Positions 1-9,572 of a stretch of 64,000 nucleotides of DNA are shown piece by piece. Every line of letters starts with the position of its first letter. The stretch's first letter is position 1. The position numbers and the translations under genes were made by a program. This DNA is from Nannocystis exedens (lineage in GTDB: Bacteria > Myxococcota_A > Polyangia > Nannocystales > Nannocystaceae). The stretch lies in contig NZ_NETK01000001.1 of assembly GCF_002343915.1 (NCBI RefSeq), forward strand, positions 2,614,001 to 2,678,000, written 5' to 3'. The notes beneath the pieces were generated by a model. The model was not told the DNA's origin, ran no database searches, and saw nothing but the letters and a program-made list of their open reading frames with translations.

Positions 1-1325
1 AGGATCTTGGCCAGGAACAGCGCGAACGCGACCCCGAGCCCGACGAACAAACCGGCCTCGGCGGCGACGCGGTTGGCCCGCCGCCAGTACAGGCCGAGCA
101 TCACCGGCGGCAGGAACTGCACCGGCACCGCGTAGGCCAGGAGCAGCAGGTCGACGATCGACACCTTGCTGGCGACGATCAGCATCACCAGCCCGAGCGC
201 GAACAGCACGACCACGCCGATCCGCATCAGCCGCGCCTGCGCCTGCTCCGACAGCGGCAGCCCGAGCCCCGAGACCAGCACGTCGCGGACGAAGATCGAC
301 GACCCGCCGTGCAGCAGGGAGTCGCCGGTCGACATCGACGCCGCCAGCACCGCGGTGCAGAACGCGGCGAACACCCACGGCCCGCCGATCTCGGGCCGGC
401 TGACGAGCCACAGCAGCACGCCCTCGTCGCGCGGCGCCCCGGGCAACAGCAGCGCCGCGTAGCCGAGGAACAGCAGCGGCACCAGGAACACGAGGAAGCT
501 CGGGTAGGTCACCGCCGAGTACTGCACCGCCCGCGCGCTGCGGGCCGTGAAGCACTTCATGAACACCTGCGGCCACATCGCGAACCCGAGCGTCGACATC
601 ACGATCTCGGCCGTGTACTGGAACGACGACGTCCCCGGCGGCGGCCCGGGCAGCGTCAGGTACTCCGGGTGTTCGGCGATCACGCGGTCGAACATCGGCG
701 CCACCCCGCCGAACAGCTGGCCCGGGATCGCCAGCCCGAGCCACCACACCACCCCCAGCATGGCCACGCCCTGCAGCACGTTGGTCCAGCCGACCCCGCG
801 CATCCCGCCGAACATCACGTAGATCGCGACGACCGCGTAGACCACCGCCGCGCCGACCAGCGGCGACCAGCCGAGCGCGAGGTGCATGACGATGCCCGCG
901 CCCTTGAACTGGATCGCCAGGTACGGCACGAACGCCAGCAGCGACGCCGCGCCCATCACCGCGGTGATCCGCCGGCTGTCGTAGCGGGCCCCGATCAGCT
1001 CCGCCTGCGTCACCAGCCCGAGGCGCGCGCCCATGCGGCGCACGCGGGCCCCGAAGTAGAACACCGGCACGAACGCCGCGGCCCCGTAGGCCAGCATGTA
1101 GAACGCGTCGGAGCCCTTGCTGATGACCCGCTGCGGCGTGCCGAGCAGCGCGTAGGCGCTGAAGATCATCGCCCCCATGACGAAGTACATCAGCACCGGG
1201 CCGAACGAGCGCTCGCCAGTGACGAAGTCGTCGGCGCCGCCCGAGCCGCGCCGGCCGGCCCACAGGCCGACCGCCAGCGAGGCCGCCAGGTAGGCGAACA
1301 CCGCGTACGGCGCGACCGCGCCCAT
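1..1325 (-). CDS. Sodium:solute symporter family permease (3' end outside window)
   Basis: Probable Na+-coupled uptake permease of the inner membrane. The reading frame starts at an ATG (1325-1323) and runs without a stop to the left edge, giving about 440 residues, so only the C-terminal end is missing. The translation is a chain of hydrophobic helices with SSS-family landmarks: an early FVMGAMIFSAYALLG segment, GMRGVGWTNVLQG in the middle, and CTAVLAASMSTGDSLL, which matches the helix that contributes Na+ ligands in this family. The start lies one base after the stop of a DUF3311 gene, a pairing commonly seen with MctP-type monocarboxylate and related symporters, so the two are surely co-transcribed. 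The substrate cannot be read from the sequence. Confidence 0.88.
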   Translation of the reverse strand, partial: MGAVAPYAVFAYLAASLAVGLWAGRRGSGGADDFVTGERSFGPVLMYFVMGAMIFSAYALLGTPQRVISKGSDAFYMLAYGAAAFVPVFYFGARVRRMGARLGLVTQAELIGARYDSRRITAVMGAASLLAFVPYLAIQFKGAGIVMHLALGWSPLVGAAVVYAVVAIYVMFGGMRGVGWTNVLQGVAMLGVVWWLGLAIPGQLFGGVAPMFDRVIAEHPEYLTLPGPPPGTSSFQYTAEIVMSTLGFAMWPQVFMKCFTARSARAVQYSAVTYPSFLVFLVPLLFLGYAALLLPGAPRDEGVLLWLVSRPEIGGPWVFAAFCTAVLAASMSTGDSLLHGGSSIFVRDVLVSGLGLPLSEQAQARLMRIGVVVLFALGLVMLIVASKVSIVDLLLLAYAVPVQFLPPVMLGLYWRRANRVAAEAGLFVGLGVAFALFLAKI

Positions 1326-1326
1326 G

Positions 1327-1554
1327 TCAGCCACGGCGCTCGTCCTCGGCCTCGACGTCGTCGACGGCCCGGCTCAGGTAGAGCCCCACCAACACCGCCG
1401 TGTTGGCGAGGATCACCAGCACCACGTACGCCAGCGACCACGGCACGCCGAGCACGCGCGGCTCGATGTGGTCGCCCAGCAGCGGATAGAGCGGCCACAC
1501 CAGCATCGCCGTCGAGGCGACGAAGTACAGCGGCGACAGGCGAACCCAGCGCAT
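1327..1554 (-). CDS. DUF3311 small membrane protein, symporter partner
   Basis: 75-residue protein with two predicted membrane helices, roughly residues 8-25 and 38-60. The segment PLYPLLGDHIEPRVLGVPW matches the family pattern of DUF3311, small proteins encoded directly upstream of SSS-family symporters. Its stop is one base before the symporter ATG, so translation is probably coupled. It may act as an accessory subunit; no biochemical role can be inferred. It diverges from the bcp gene across an 81-bp gap that must hold both promoters. Confidence 0.8.
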   Translation of the reverse strand: MRWVRLSPLYFVASTAMLVWPLYPLLGDHIEPRVLGVPWSLAYVVLVILANTAVLVGLYLSRAVDDVEAEDERRG

Positions 1555-1635
1555 GGGCCTTCACTGATACGAGAAAATTCGCGCCGTTTACAGGCCCTTC
1601 CGGCCCTGCGCGGCCGGCGGTACACTCGCGGGCGC

Positions 1636-2109
1636 ATGAGTCGCAGCACCCCGATCGCCGTCGGCGACGTCGCCCCCGACTTCAGCCTGCAGGATCAGGA
1701 GGGCCGCACCGTCGCCCTCGCCGATCTCCTGAAGGACCGCTGTGTCGTCCTCTACTTCTATCCCAAGGACGACACGCCCGGCTGCACCGTCGAGGCCTGC
1801 AGCTTCCGCGACAGCTACAGCGTGTTCGCCGACGCCGGCGCCGAGGTCGTGGGCATCAGCAGCGACGGCGTCGAGGCCCACAAGGCGTTCGCGGCCAAGC
1901 ACAACCTGCCGTTTCGCCTGCTCAGCGATCGCGGCGGGGCGGTGCGTGCCAGCTACGGCGTGAAGAAGACGCTGGGCCTCATCGATGGGCGCGTCACCTT
2001 CATCATCGACCGTCGCGGCGTGGTGCGGCACGTGTTCTCGTCGCAGGTCCGGCCCAAGAAGCACGTGGCCGAGGCCCTCGAGATCGTGCGAAGTCTCGCA
2101 TCCGCTTGA
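1636..2109 (+). CDS. bcp: Thioredoxin-dependent thiol peroxidase (BCP-type peroxiredoxin)
   Basis: 157-residue cytoplasmic peroxiredoxin that reduces H2O2 and organic hydroperoxides using thioredoxin. The active-site segment YPKDDTPGCTVEAC carries the peroxidatic Cys and, five residues later, the second Cys that forms the intramolecular disulfide in E. coli BCP-like enzymes. Length is typical. The frame is open further upstream, but the ATG at 1636 (MSRSTPIAVGD) gives the normal N-terminus just before the conserved APDFSLQDQEG. A TACACT hexamer ends 9 bases before the ATG with no ribosome-binding site between, suggesting a very short leader. Confidence 0.93.
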   Translation: MSRSTPIAVGDVAPDFSLQDQEGRTVALADLLKDRCVVLYFYPKDDTPGCTVEACSFRDSYSVFADAGAEVVGISSDGVEAHKAFAAKHNLPFRLLSDRGGAVRASYGVKKTLGLIDGRVTFIIDRRGVVRHVFSSQVRPKKHVAEALEIVRSLASA

Positions 2110-2365
2110 GCTCGGTGAGCATGCTCCACTCGAGTCGTTGTCTTTAGACCCCACCCCCTGGGGACCCCCGGGCGAACCGGGGAAGGTAGGCTTTACGGGG
2201 TGTAGGGGGGGCCTGGAACGATGTCCGGCCATCCCTCAACAAACCTTCAGTGTGATGCATGCCCGCAGGGCGCCGGTGGCACCGTCCCCCAAGACGGACC
2301 ATGGTTGACCGAACGTCGAGCGCGGCGCCCGCAGCCCAGCGCGGCTCGACGCAGGAGACACAGCC

Positions 2366-2764
2366 ATGAGCCTCTTTGCCAACATCGAACACCTGGCGGC
2401 CGCCCCGGGCGTCGTCGCCGTCACGATCGACTCACCCAACCACCCACGGGCTTTCCGGGGCGTCGACAGCTGGTCGCCCGTCCTCGATGCCTCGCTGCAG
2501 CTGTTCGGCCAGACCGGGGAGGACACCATCCGCCTCGTCATCGGCCAGCACACGGTGATCATCCAGAAGGAGCACGGCGACACGGTCGCCGTCGTGTTGC
2601 CCACCGGGCACGCGATCGCCAAGTCGCTCCGGCGGATGATCCGCCGCCTCGCCAAGAAGGAGCGCGGCCCGGTCACGACCGCGCGAGCGCCGCAGGCGCC
2701 GACCGAGCAGCCCTCGGGAGGCGCTTCCGAGCCCTCGCCGCTCGATCGACCGGAGGCGGCCTGA
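2366..2764 (+). CDS. Small conserved-looking protein, possible Roadblock/LC7-like fold
   Basis: 132 residues. An AGGAGA ribosome-binding site sits 8 bases before the ATG. Residues 1-100 alternate hydrophobic strands and helices (IEHLAAAPGVVAVTID, then VIIQKEHGDTVAVVLP, then a basic helix AKSLRRMIRRLAKK), which resembles the Roadblock/LC7 pattern often found beside small GTPases in myxobacteria; that is an inference from pattern only. The last 30 residues are a low-complexity Pro/Ala/Ser tail. There are no partner genes on either side (272 bases to the next gene), so context does not help. Confidence 0.6.
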   Translation: MSLFANIEHLAAAPGVVAVTIDSPNHPRAFRGVDSWSPVLDASLQLFGQTGEDTIRLVIGQHTVIIQKEHGDTVAVVLPTGHAIAKSLRRMIRRLAKKERGPVTTARAPQAPTEQPSGGASEPSPLDRPEAA

Positions 2765-3024
2765 CAGAGGCCCTCTGGGCCCTCTGGACCCCACTGCGCG
2801 GGCCTTTCGGCGCGCGCCTCCGCTCGGAGTGCGTGATGGGCGCACCTGGAACGAGTCGCCCTCCGAGCGGCGATCACGTCTGACGTGTCTCTTTCGACAG
2901 GTCGCGTGACCTGTCCTCAAGCACCACCGGACGCTCCCTGGCCGTCTGGTTCCCGAGCCCACCGGGCCAACTTCACCCTCCCGACGCGGCGCAGCCCACG
3001 AGTTCGTGGCCTGCGCCGCGCTGC

Positions 3025-3030
3025 TATCAT
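3025..3030 (+). promoter_or_regulatory. -10-like TATCAT directly before a start codon
   Basis: TATCAT ends 6 bases before the GTG of the metallo-beta-lactamase lipoprotein gene. With usual -10 geometry the transcript would begin at or next to the start codon. No ribosome-binding site is present and the -35 region is not recognisable. Confidence 0.4.
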
Positions 3031-3036
3031 CCGCGC

Positions 3037-4236
3037 GTGCGACTCCGCGTGCTCGCCCTCGCCGTGCTCGTGTGCGCCTGCGGTGCGCACGACGAGGCTC
3101 CGCCGATCGAGGTCAAGCCCGACCCGAGCCTGACGCTCCCGCCGCGGGCGCCCGACCGCGACCCGACCACGCGCCCGCCCGGCACCGACCCGGCCGACGC
3201 GATGACGCTGCACTTTATCGACATCGGCCAGGGCGACGCGACGTTGCTCGAGTTCCCGTGCGGCGCGGCGCTGATCGACACCGGCGGCGAGAAGAACGAG
3301 CTGTACGACGGCGAGGCCGCGCTCTACGCCTACCTCGACGCCTTCTTCGCCCGCCGCGCCGATCTGAACCGCACCCTCGACCTGCTGCTCGTCACTCACC
3401 CGCACATCGACCACAACCGCGGCGCCCTCGGCGTGCTCGAGCGCTACACCGTCAAGAACGTGGTCGACAACGGCGCCGACGCCCCGCACAGCCACAACGA
3501 CGGCACCGAGGACCCCGGCGCGACCCAGCAGATGGCCGTGCACGCCTGGCTGCGCAGCCACCCGGACAAGAACATCCAGTACCTCGCCGTCGGCGCCGGC
3601 GACGTGCCCGCCGACGGCCTGCACAACGCCGTGATCGACCCGATCGGCGGCTGCGCCCGCGCCTCGACCGACCCCAAGCTGACCGCCCTGTGGGGCACCG
3701 TCACGCACGACGTCAGCACCTACGGCGACAACCCCAACAACCACAGCGTCGTCGTCCGGGTCGACTACGGCGAGGCCTCGGCGCTGTTCACCGGCGACCT
3801 CGAGCTCATCGGCCTGTCACGGCTGGCCGACCGCTACGAGAAGCGGCCCGAGCTGCTCGACGTCGACATCTACCAGGTCGGCCACCACGGCAGTAAGAAC
3901 GCCACCATTCACTACCAGATGGCCCTGATGAGCCCGCGCGTGGCCGTGATCTCGATGGGCCCGTACGAGCGGAATATTCCGTGGACCGCTCGCAAGTACG
4001 GCCACCCGCACATCGTCGCGCTCGAGCACCTCGTGCACCCGGAGTACGGCGTCCGCGGCCGCCGCGCCCCCCTGCAGGCGATGGTCGGCTTCCGCGGCGC
4101 CTATCAAGACAAGGTCACCGAGATCTTCCAGCGCCGCACGATCGACCGCGCGATCTACGGGACGGGCTGGGACGGAACCGTGGTGATCGCGGCCCACGCC
4201 AACGGCTGGCTCGACGTCAAAACCCTCGGTCGCTGA
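3037..4236 (+). CDS. ComEC-like metallo-beta-lactamase-fold lipoprotein
   Basis: 399-residue predicted lipoprotein: the N-terminus RLRVLALAVLVCAC ends in a plausible lipobox with Cys at about residue 14. From residue 60 it is a metallo-beta-lactamase fold: HFIDIGQGDATLLEF, LIDTGG, then THPHIDHNRG (about residues 120-127), the HxHxDH zinc motif, followed by FTGDLE and GHHGSKNA. The order matches the soluble hydrolase domain of ComEC/Rec2, but no competence-channel helices are present, so it is a secreted hydrolase rather than a DNA channel. The substrate (nucleic acid, phosphodiester or other) is unknown. The GTG start is chosen because it gives a clean signal sequence and lies just after a TATCAT hexamer. 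Confidence 0.82.
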   Translation: MRLRVLALAVLVCACGAHDEAPPIEVKPDPSLTLPPRAPDRDPTTRPPGTDPADAMTLHFIDIGQGDATLLEFPCGAALIDTGGEKNELYDGEAALYAYLDAFFARRADLNRTLDLLLVTHPHIDHNRGALGVLERYTVKNVVDNGADAPHSHNDGTEDPGATQQMAVHAWLRSHPDKNIQYLAVGAGDVPADGLHNAVIDPIGGCARASTDPKLTALWGTVTHDVSTYGDNPNNHSVVVRVDYGEASALFTGDLELIGLSRLADRYEKRPELLDVDIYQVGHHGSKNATIHYQMALMSPRVAVISMGPYERNIPWTARKYGHPHIVALEHLVHPEYGVRGRRAPLQAMVGFRGAYQDKVTEIFQRRTIDRAIYGTGWDGTVVIAAHANGWLDVKTLGR

Positions 4237-4361
4237 CCGCGCCGGGGTCACGACCGGGCGTCCGGATCGCCGCCCGCACGCCGGCCTATGCCCCACGCCA
4301 CACGCCGAGGGGCGCCCCGGACCCCTGCCGGTGCGCCTTGCCGCCCGCTGGCCCGCTCGCG

Positions 4362-4367
4362 CATAGT
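4362..4367 (+). promoter_or_regulatory. -10-like CATAGT before the SEC-C gene
   Basis: CATAGT ends 7 bases before the ATG at 4375 with no ribosome-binding site between them, the same close spacing seen before several other genes here. Suggests a leaderless or near-leaderless transcript. Confidence 0.35.
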
Positions 4368-4374
4368 CCCTCGC

Positions 4375-4569
<195 letters not shown>

Positions 4570-5672
4570 GCGGCTGCGCCTCCGGACATGCCCCTGCCGC
4601 ATGTCCTGAAGGACATTATTCTTAAAAAGATCCGTCGCCGGCCGCTCGCGTCGGGCCAGGGTTTTGCCTCGCCGCGCCCGCCAGGACATGCGCTTCCTGA
4701 CATGTCCGATCGGCCAGCCGGCCGTCGCCCCGCCGGCGTCGTTCGCCCGCCTCGCCCGCGGGCCGGTCGACGAGCCCGCGCCGCGCTCGCTCCGCGCCGC
4801 GTCCGCGCCGACGTGTCCCTCAAAACATGTTCGATCGACCCGCCACGCGCCGCGCTCGCTTCGCTCGCCGGGCTCCCCGCGCGCCAGGACCTGCGCCGCG
4901 CTCGCGTCGCGCCGGGGTCTTGCGCCGCCTTCCTCGACATGTCCCCTAAAACATGTCTCGTGCGCCAGCTATGTCCGCGCCGCGCTCGCTCCGCGAGCCG
5001 CCGTCTCGCCCCCCGCTCGCGCCGCGCTCGCCTCGACATGTCCTCCGTGACATGTACATACCGACATCCCCCTGCGCGCCGCGCTCGCTCCGCGAGACCC
5101 TTCCTGTCCCGCCTCGCGCCGCGCTCGCCTCGACATGTCCCTGGAGACATGTCCATAACGACAGCGGCTTCGCGCCGCGCTCGCTCCGCGCCGGGGCTCT
5201 GCCCGGCCGTTCCACGTCGCGCTCGCCTCGACATGTCCTTCAGGACCTTTTCCACCCGCCGGCCCTCCCGCGCCGCGCTCGCCCCGCGATCCGGAGGCGG
5301 ACCCGGCCTCGCCGCGCGCTCGCCCGGACATGTCCCCCAGAACATGTCCTAGAATCCACGATCATCCGCCGCTCCCTCGCGCCAGGGTTTTGCCCGGCCC
5401 GCCCGGCGACGCGCATCCACGTGTCCGCGCGGGCATGTCCCCGAGGACACCCGCCGCGCGTGCGCTGCGCTCGCTCCCCCGGAGCTCGCTCGACCGCCCG
5501 CGACCGCCTTGCGAGGCCTCGCGTGCCGTCCCGTCCGCGAGCTGCCGCTCCGCCGGCGCGCCCGCCCACGGCGCCCGGTCTCCCACCGCCCCGCTCCACG
5601 CCCGGGCCCGTTCCGCCGCCCTGCTCGCCGCGACGCCGACATGCCCCGTGAGACATGTCGCTGCGGACCGCC
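4570..5672. repeat. Non-coding array of ACATGTCC hairpins alternating with a CGCGCCGCGCTCGC motif
   Basis: About 1.1 kb with no credible gene. Hairpin pairs based on GACATGTCC recur near 4585, 4683, 4811, 4936, 5035, 5133, 5230, 5329, 5421 and 5638; from 4936 to 5421 the spacing is a steady 92-99 bases. Between them a second motif, CGCGCCGCGCTCGCTCCGCG or close variants, recurs about twice per unit and often runs straight into the hairpin. Long open frames here on both strands (Arg/Pro/Ala/Ser-rich translations) are by-products of the repeat. The array separates the SEC-C gene from the convergent GGDEF gene. Confidence 0.85.
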
Positions 5673-7166
5673 TCAATCGAGCGCGTCGTCGTCGCCCGGC
5701 GGGGTGAACAGCATCGGCGCCTCGTCGCCGTCGATCACCGCGCGGCCGCGGCCGCCGCGCTTAGCGTCGATCAGCGCCGCCTCGGCCTCGGAGAACAGCA
5801 CCGACATCTCGTGGTTGTCGCGCGGCCACAGCGAGCCGCCGGCGCTGAGCGACACGCCCATGCCGAGGGCCAGCGAGCCGACGCGGCGGGCGATCGCCAG
5901 CACCTGCTCGTGGTTGGTGTCGGTCACCAGCACCGCGAACGCGTCGCCGGTGAGGCGGGCGACGATGTCGTGCGAGCGCAGCGTCGAGCGCAGCAGGACC
6001 CCGACCGACTGCAGCAGCTCGTCGCCGGCTTTGTGCCCGCGGGCGAGGTTGACCCGCTGCAGGTAGTCGACGTCGAACAGCAGCAGCGCGCACTGCGAGC
6101 CGAGCCGCTGGGCCCGTGACTGCTCGTCGGCCATGCGCGACTCGAACTCGCGGCGGTTGAACAGCCCGGTCAGCTCGTCGTGGCGGGCCAGCGTCTCCAC
6201 GCTCTCGTGCAGCCGCAGGTTCTCCGACGCCAGCGCGGCGGTGTCGAGCAGGAAGCCGATGAACTCGCGCGCCTGCGGGTCGATCGGCGCGGCCCCGTAC
6301 GGGTCGTCGGCGACCACGATCCCCAGCACCTTGTCGCGCAGGCGGATCGCCGCGACCAGGAACTCGCGCGGCGGCTCGAGGGCCGCCAGCGCCGGGTTCA
6401 CCGGCCGCTCGCGGGAGAAGAGCAGCGGCCCCCTCGCCGCCAGCGCCTGCCCGATCTCGTCGCGCGGGTCGGCCGTCACGTCGACCGCGATCGTGCGCAC
6501 GAAATTCTCGTAGCGCGGCTCCGTCGCCTCCACCTCGGCGATCCGCGGCTCGAGCCCCGGCCACTCCGTCGCCCTCGCGCGCGCCGCCTCGGCCGCGTCG
6601 GCCGGCCCGATCGCCGACTCGCCGACCAGCGCCCGCCCGTCCTCGTCGTACACGAACAGCGCCGCCCGGCTGAACCCCAGGGCCAGCCCCGAGGTCATCC
6701 CGATCAGCAGGATCGTCCGCAGTCGGTCGATGCTGCCCGTCTCGAGCATCGCCCGCGTCAGCCGCCGCAGCGCCTCCTGCCGCGGCGATTCGCGCGCGAA
6801 GCGCTCGAGCGCCCCCGCGGCCTCGTCGGCGTCGAGCAGGCGCTGCGCGATCCGCCGCCCGAGCGCGGGGATCCCGTCGGCGAGCTCGCCTGCTCCGAGG
6901 ACCAGGTCCTTCATGCCATGGATGAAGCGCACCCTCGGCCCGCTCGAGGTCGTGCGAGCCCCTACCAGCCGCAGCGACGAACCGTGGCCGGCGAGCCGCA
7001 GCAGCTGCAGCGCCAGCGGCGGCGCGTCCTCGACCGGCGCCTCGATCTCGACCGCGAGCGGCACGGCCAGCCGCTCGAAGAGCGTCCGGAGATCGTGCGG
7101 CACGTCGACCGCACGCACGGCCGTCGCCAGAGCCTCGGGGATCCCGCTGAACGCTGGGTCGGACAT
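5673..7166 (-). CDS. GAF-type sensor with degenerate GGDEF domain
   Basis: 497 residues. The N-terminal 150 residues are of unknown fold; the middle (about 165-330) has the size and pattern of a GAF sensory domain; the C-terminus (about 335-485) is GGDEF-like, opening with LARHDELTGLFNRREFESRM. The diguanylate cyclase signature is altered: the catalytic loop reads LTGDAF instead of GGDEF, and the metal/substrate helix reads LFDVDYLQRVNLARGHKAGDELL with Leu where Asn-Asp is usual. Synthesis of c-di-GMP is therefore doubtful; it may be a receptor or pseudo-enzyme. The ATG at 7166 gives the first coherent N-terminus, although the frame is open far upstream through the next gene. It is 119 bases downstream of the flavin oxidase gene on the same strand. 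Confidence 0.82.
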   Translation of the reverse strand: MSDPAFSGIPEALATAVRAVDVPHDLRTLFERLAVPLAVEIEAPVEDAPPLALQLLRLAGHGSSLRLVGARTTSSGPRVRFIHGMKDLVLGAGELADGIPALGRRIAQRLLDADEAAGALERFARESPRQEALRRLTRAMLETGSIDRLRTILLIGMTSGLALGFSRAALFVYDEDGRALVGESAIGPADAAEAARARATEWPGLEPRIAEVEATEPRYENFVRTIAVDVTADPRDEIGQALAARGPLLFSRERPVNPALAALEPPREFLVAAIRLRDKVLGIVVADDPYGAAPIDPQAREFIGFLLDTAALASENLRLHESVETLARHDELTGLFNRREFESRMADEQSRAQRLGSQCALLLFDVDYLQRVNLARGHKAGDELLQSVGVLLRSTLRSHDIVARLTGDAFAVLVTDTNHEQVLAIARRVGSLALGMGVSLSAGGSLWPRDNHEMSVLFSEAEAALIDAKRGGRGRAVIDGDEAPMLFTPPGDDDALD

Positions 7167-7285
7167 TGGCCCCGCGATGCTGGCAAAAGCCCCGCAGGCC
7201 AGCAACGGGCGCGGACGCGCATCCGCGCGCTTCGGCGGCCCGGACGGCGAGCGGCGCGGATTTGTCCGCCCACGCCGCGGGCCGA

Positions 7286-8440
7286 TCACCCCGCGTGGCG
7301 TGCGCGCGCGAACGCCCGCAGGGCCTCGGGCGCCGCTCCCGTGAGCACCGCGTCCGCCACCAGCTCGCCGATCGCCGGCGCGAACTTGAAGCCGTGCCCG
7401 GAGAACCCGCCGGCGACCCACGCCCGCCTGTCCCCGGGGACATGGTCGATCACGAAGTCGGTCGACGGCGTGCAGGTGTAGAGGCAGACCGTCGCGTGGA
7501 CGAACTCGCCCCGCCCCGCCGGCAAATACTCGGCGAGGAACGCGGCGAGCGGCGCGAGATCGGCCGGGTGGATCGCGCGGTCGACTCGCTCGGGGTCGAC
7601 CCCCGCCTCGGCCGCCCCGACCTCCGGCGGCGGCACGTGACACGCCAGCTTGAAGCCGGTCACGCCCTCGTGCCCGTACGGGAACCCGTACACGAAGCCC
7701 GCCGGCCCGAACGACGCCCACACCGGCATCGCCGCCAGCCGGTCGATCTCGGCCGGGTCGGGCCGCGTCCACGCGAGCACCCGCCGCAGCACCTTCAGCT
7801 TGCCCGGCATGAACCCCGGCAAGAGCCCCGGCAGGTACGCCCCCGCCGTCACCACCACCTGGTCGGCCGGCAGCAGCGCGCCGTCGTCGAGCAGCACCCG
7901 CGGCCGCTCGCCGAGCGCGACCTCGCGGACCCTCGCGCCCGTCCGCCAAGCTGCCCCGAGGGACATGGCCTCTCGTTTTAAAGCTTCGAGACATGGCCCA
8001 ACGCGCAGGTAACCGCCCGACGGCGTGAAGCATGCCGTCCAACCTGCGGGCACCGCGATCGGGAAGCGCCGGCGGGCCGCGGCCGCGTCCATCAATTCGT
8101 GCTCGACCCCGGCCGAGACGCAGGCCGCGATCGCGCCCTGGTAGTCGGGGTCGTCCTCCGGCCCGAACTCGACCATCCCGGTGCGCACCAGCAGCGTCTC
8201 GCCGGCCTTCTCGCCGAGCGCCCGCCACAGCGCGTCGGCGCGGCGGACCAGCGGCACGTAGCCGGCGCCCTCGTGGTACGACTCGCGGATGATGCGGGTG
8301 TAGCCGGAGTGGCTGCCGTACTCGTGGACGTGCGAGAAGCGCTCGAGCACCGTCACCTCGGCCCCGCGGGCGGCCAGCGCCCACGCGGTCGCCGAGCCCA
8401 TCGTGCCGCCGCCGACGACGATCACCTTCGGCCCGCGCAT
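7286..8440 (-). CDS. FAD-dependent oxidase of the sarcosine/N-methyltryptophan oxidase family
   Basis: 384 residues, the normal size for monomeric sarcosine oxidase and N-methyltryptophan oxidase (SolA). N-terminal FAD fold VIVVGGGTMGSATAWALAARG; C-terminal CLYTCTPSTDFVIDHVPG contains the Cys used for covalent flavin attachment in this family, followed by GGFSGHGFKFAPAIGELVAD. It would oxidatively demethylate or deaminate an N-alkyl amino acid, releasing H2O2. It starts 4 bases after the stop of tryptophan 2,3-dioxygenase, so a tryptophan-derived substrate is a reasonable inference. Two hairpins of the window-wide repeat family lie inside the gene (7429-7442, encoding part of HVPGDRRAW, and about 7965-7995), both read in frame. 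Confidence 0.85.
   Translation of the reverse strand: MRGPKVIVVGGGTMGSATAWALAARGAEVTVLERFSHVHEYGSHSGYTRIIRESYHEGAGYVPLVRRADALWRALGEKAGETLLVRTGMVEFGPEDDPDYQGAIAACVSAGVEHELMDAAAARRRFPIAVPAGWTACFTPSGGYLRVGPCLEALKREAMSLGAAWRTGARVREVALGERPRVLLDDGALLPADQVVVTAGAYLPGLLPGFMPGKLKVLRRVLAWTRPDPAEIDRLAAMPVWASFGPAGFVYGFPYGHEGVTGFKLACHVPPPEVGAAEAGVDPERVDRAIHPADLAPLAAFLAEYLPAGRGEFVHATVCLYTCTPSTDFVIDHVPGDRRAWVAGGFSGHGFKFAPAIGELVADAVLTGAAPEALRAFARARHAG
7429..7442. repeat. In-gene copy of the TGTCC-N4-GGACA hairpin
   Basis: TGTCCCCGGGGACA, a perfect 14-base palindrome inside the flavin oxidase gene. It is in phase with the reading frame and part of the window-wide family. Confidence 0.7.
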
Positions 8441-8444
8441 CGCA

Positions 8445-9560
<1,116 letters not shown>

Positions 9561-9572
9561 AGGCCGCGAAAG

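Noticed and set aside
309..1564. Long open frames on both strands across the symporter region (e.g. 612 codons on the plus strand)
   Set aside because: His/Arg/Pro/Gln-rich translations typical of the opposite strand of a G+C-rich gene. The minus-strand frame gives a clear SSS permease.
2166..2182. CCCCGG-GCGAA-CCGGGG hairpin after bcp as an intrinsic terminator
   Set aside because: The stem is short and followed by AAGGTAGG with no T-tract; not convincing as a terminator.
3037..4236. Competence channel ComEC
   Set aside because: Only the metallo-beta-lactamase part is present, on a lipoprotein signal; the multi-helix channel domain is missing.
4570..5672. CRISPR-like array (regular repeats with spacers)
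   Set aside because: The period is near 98 bases, the repeats are degenerate and palindromic, the intervals share a second motif, and there are no cas genes.
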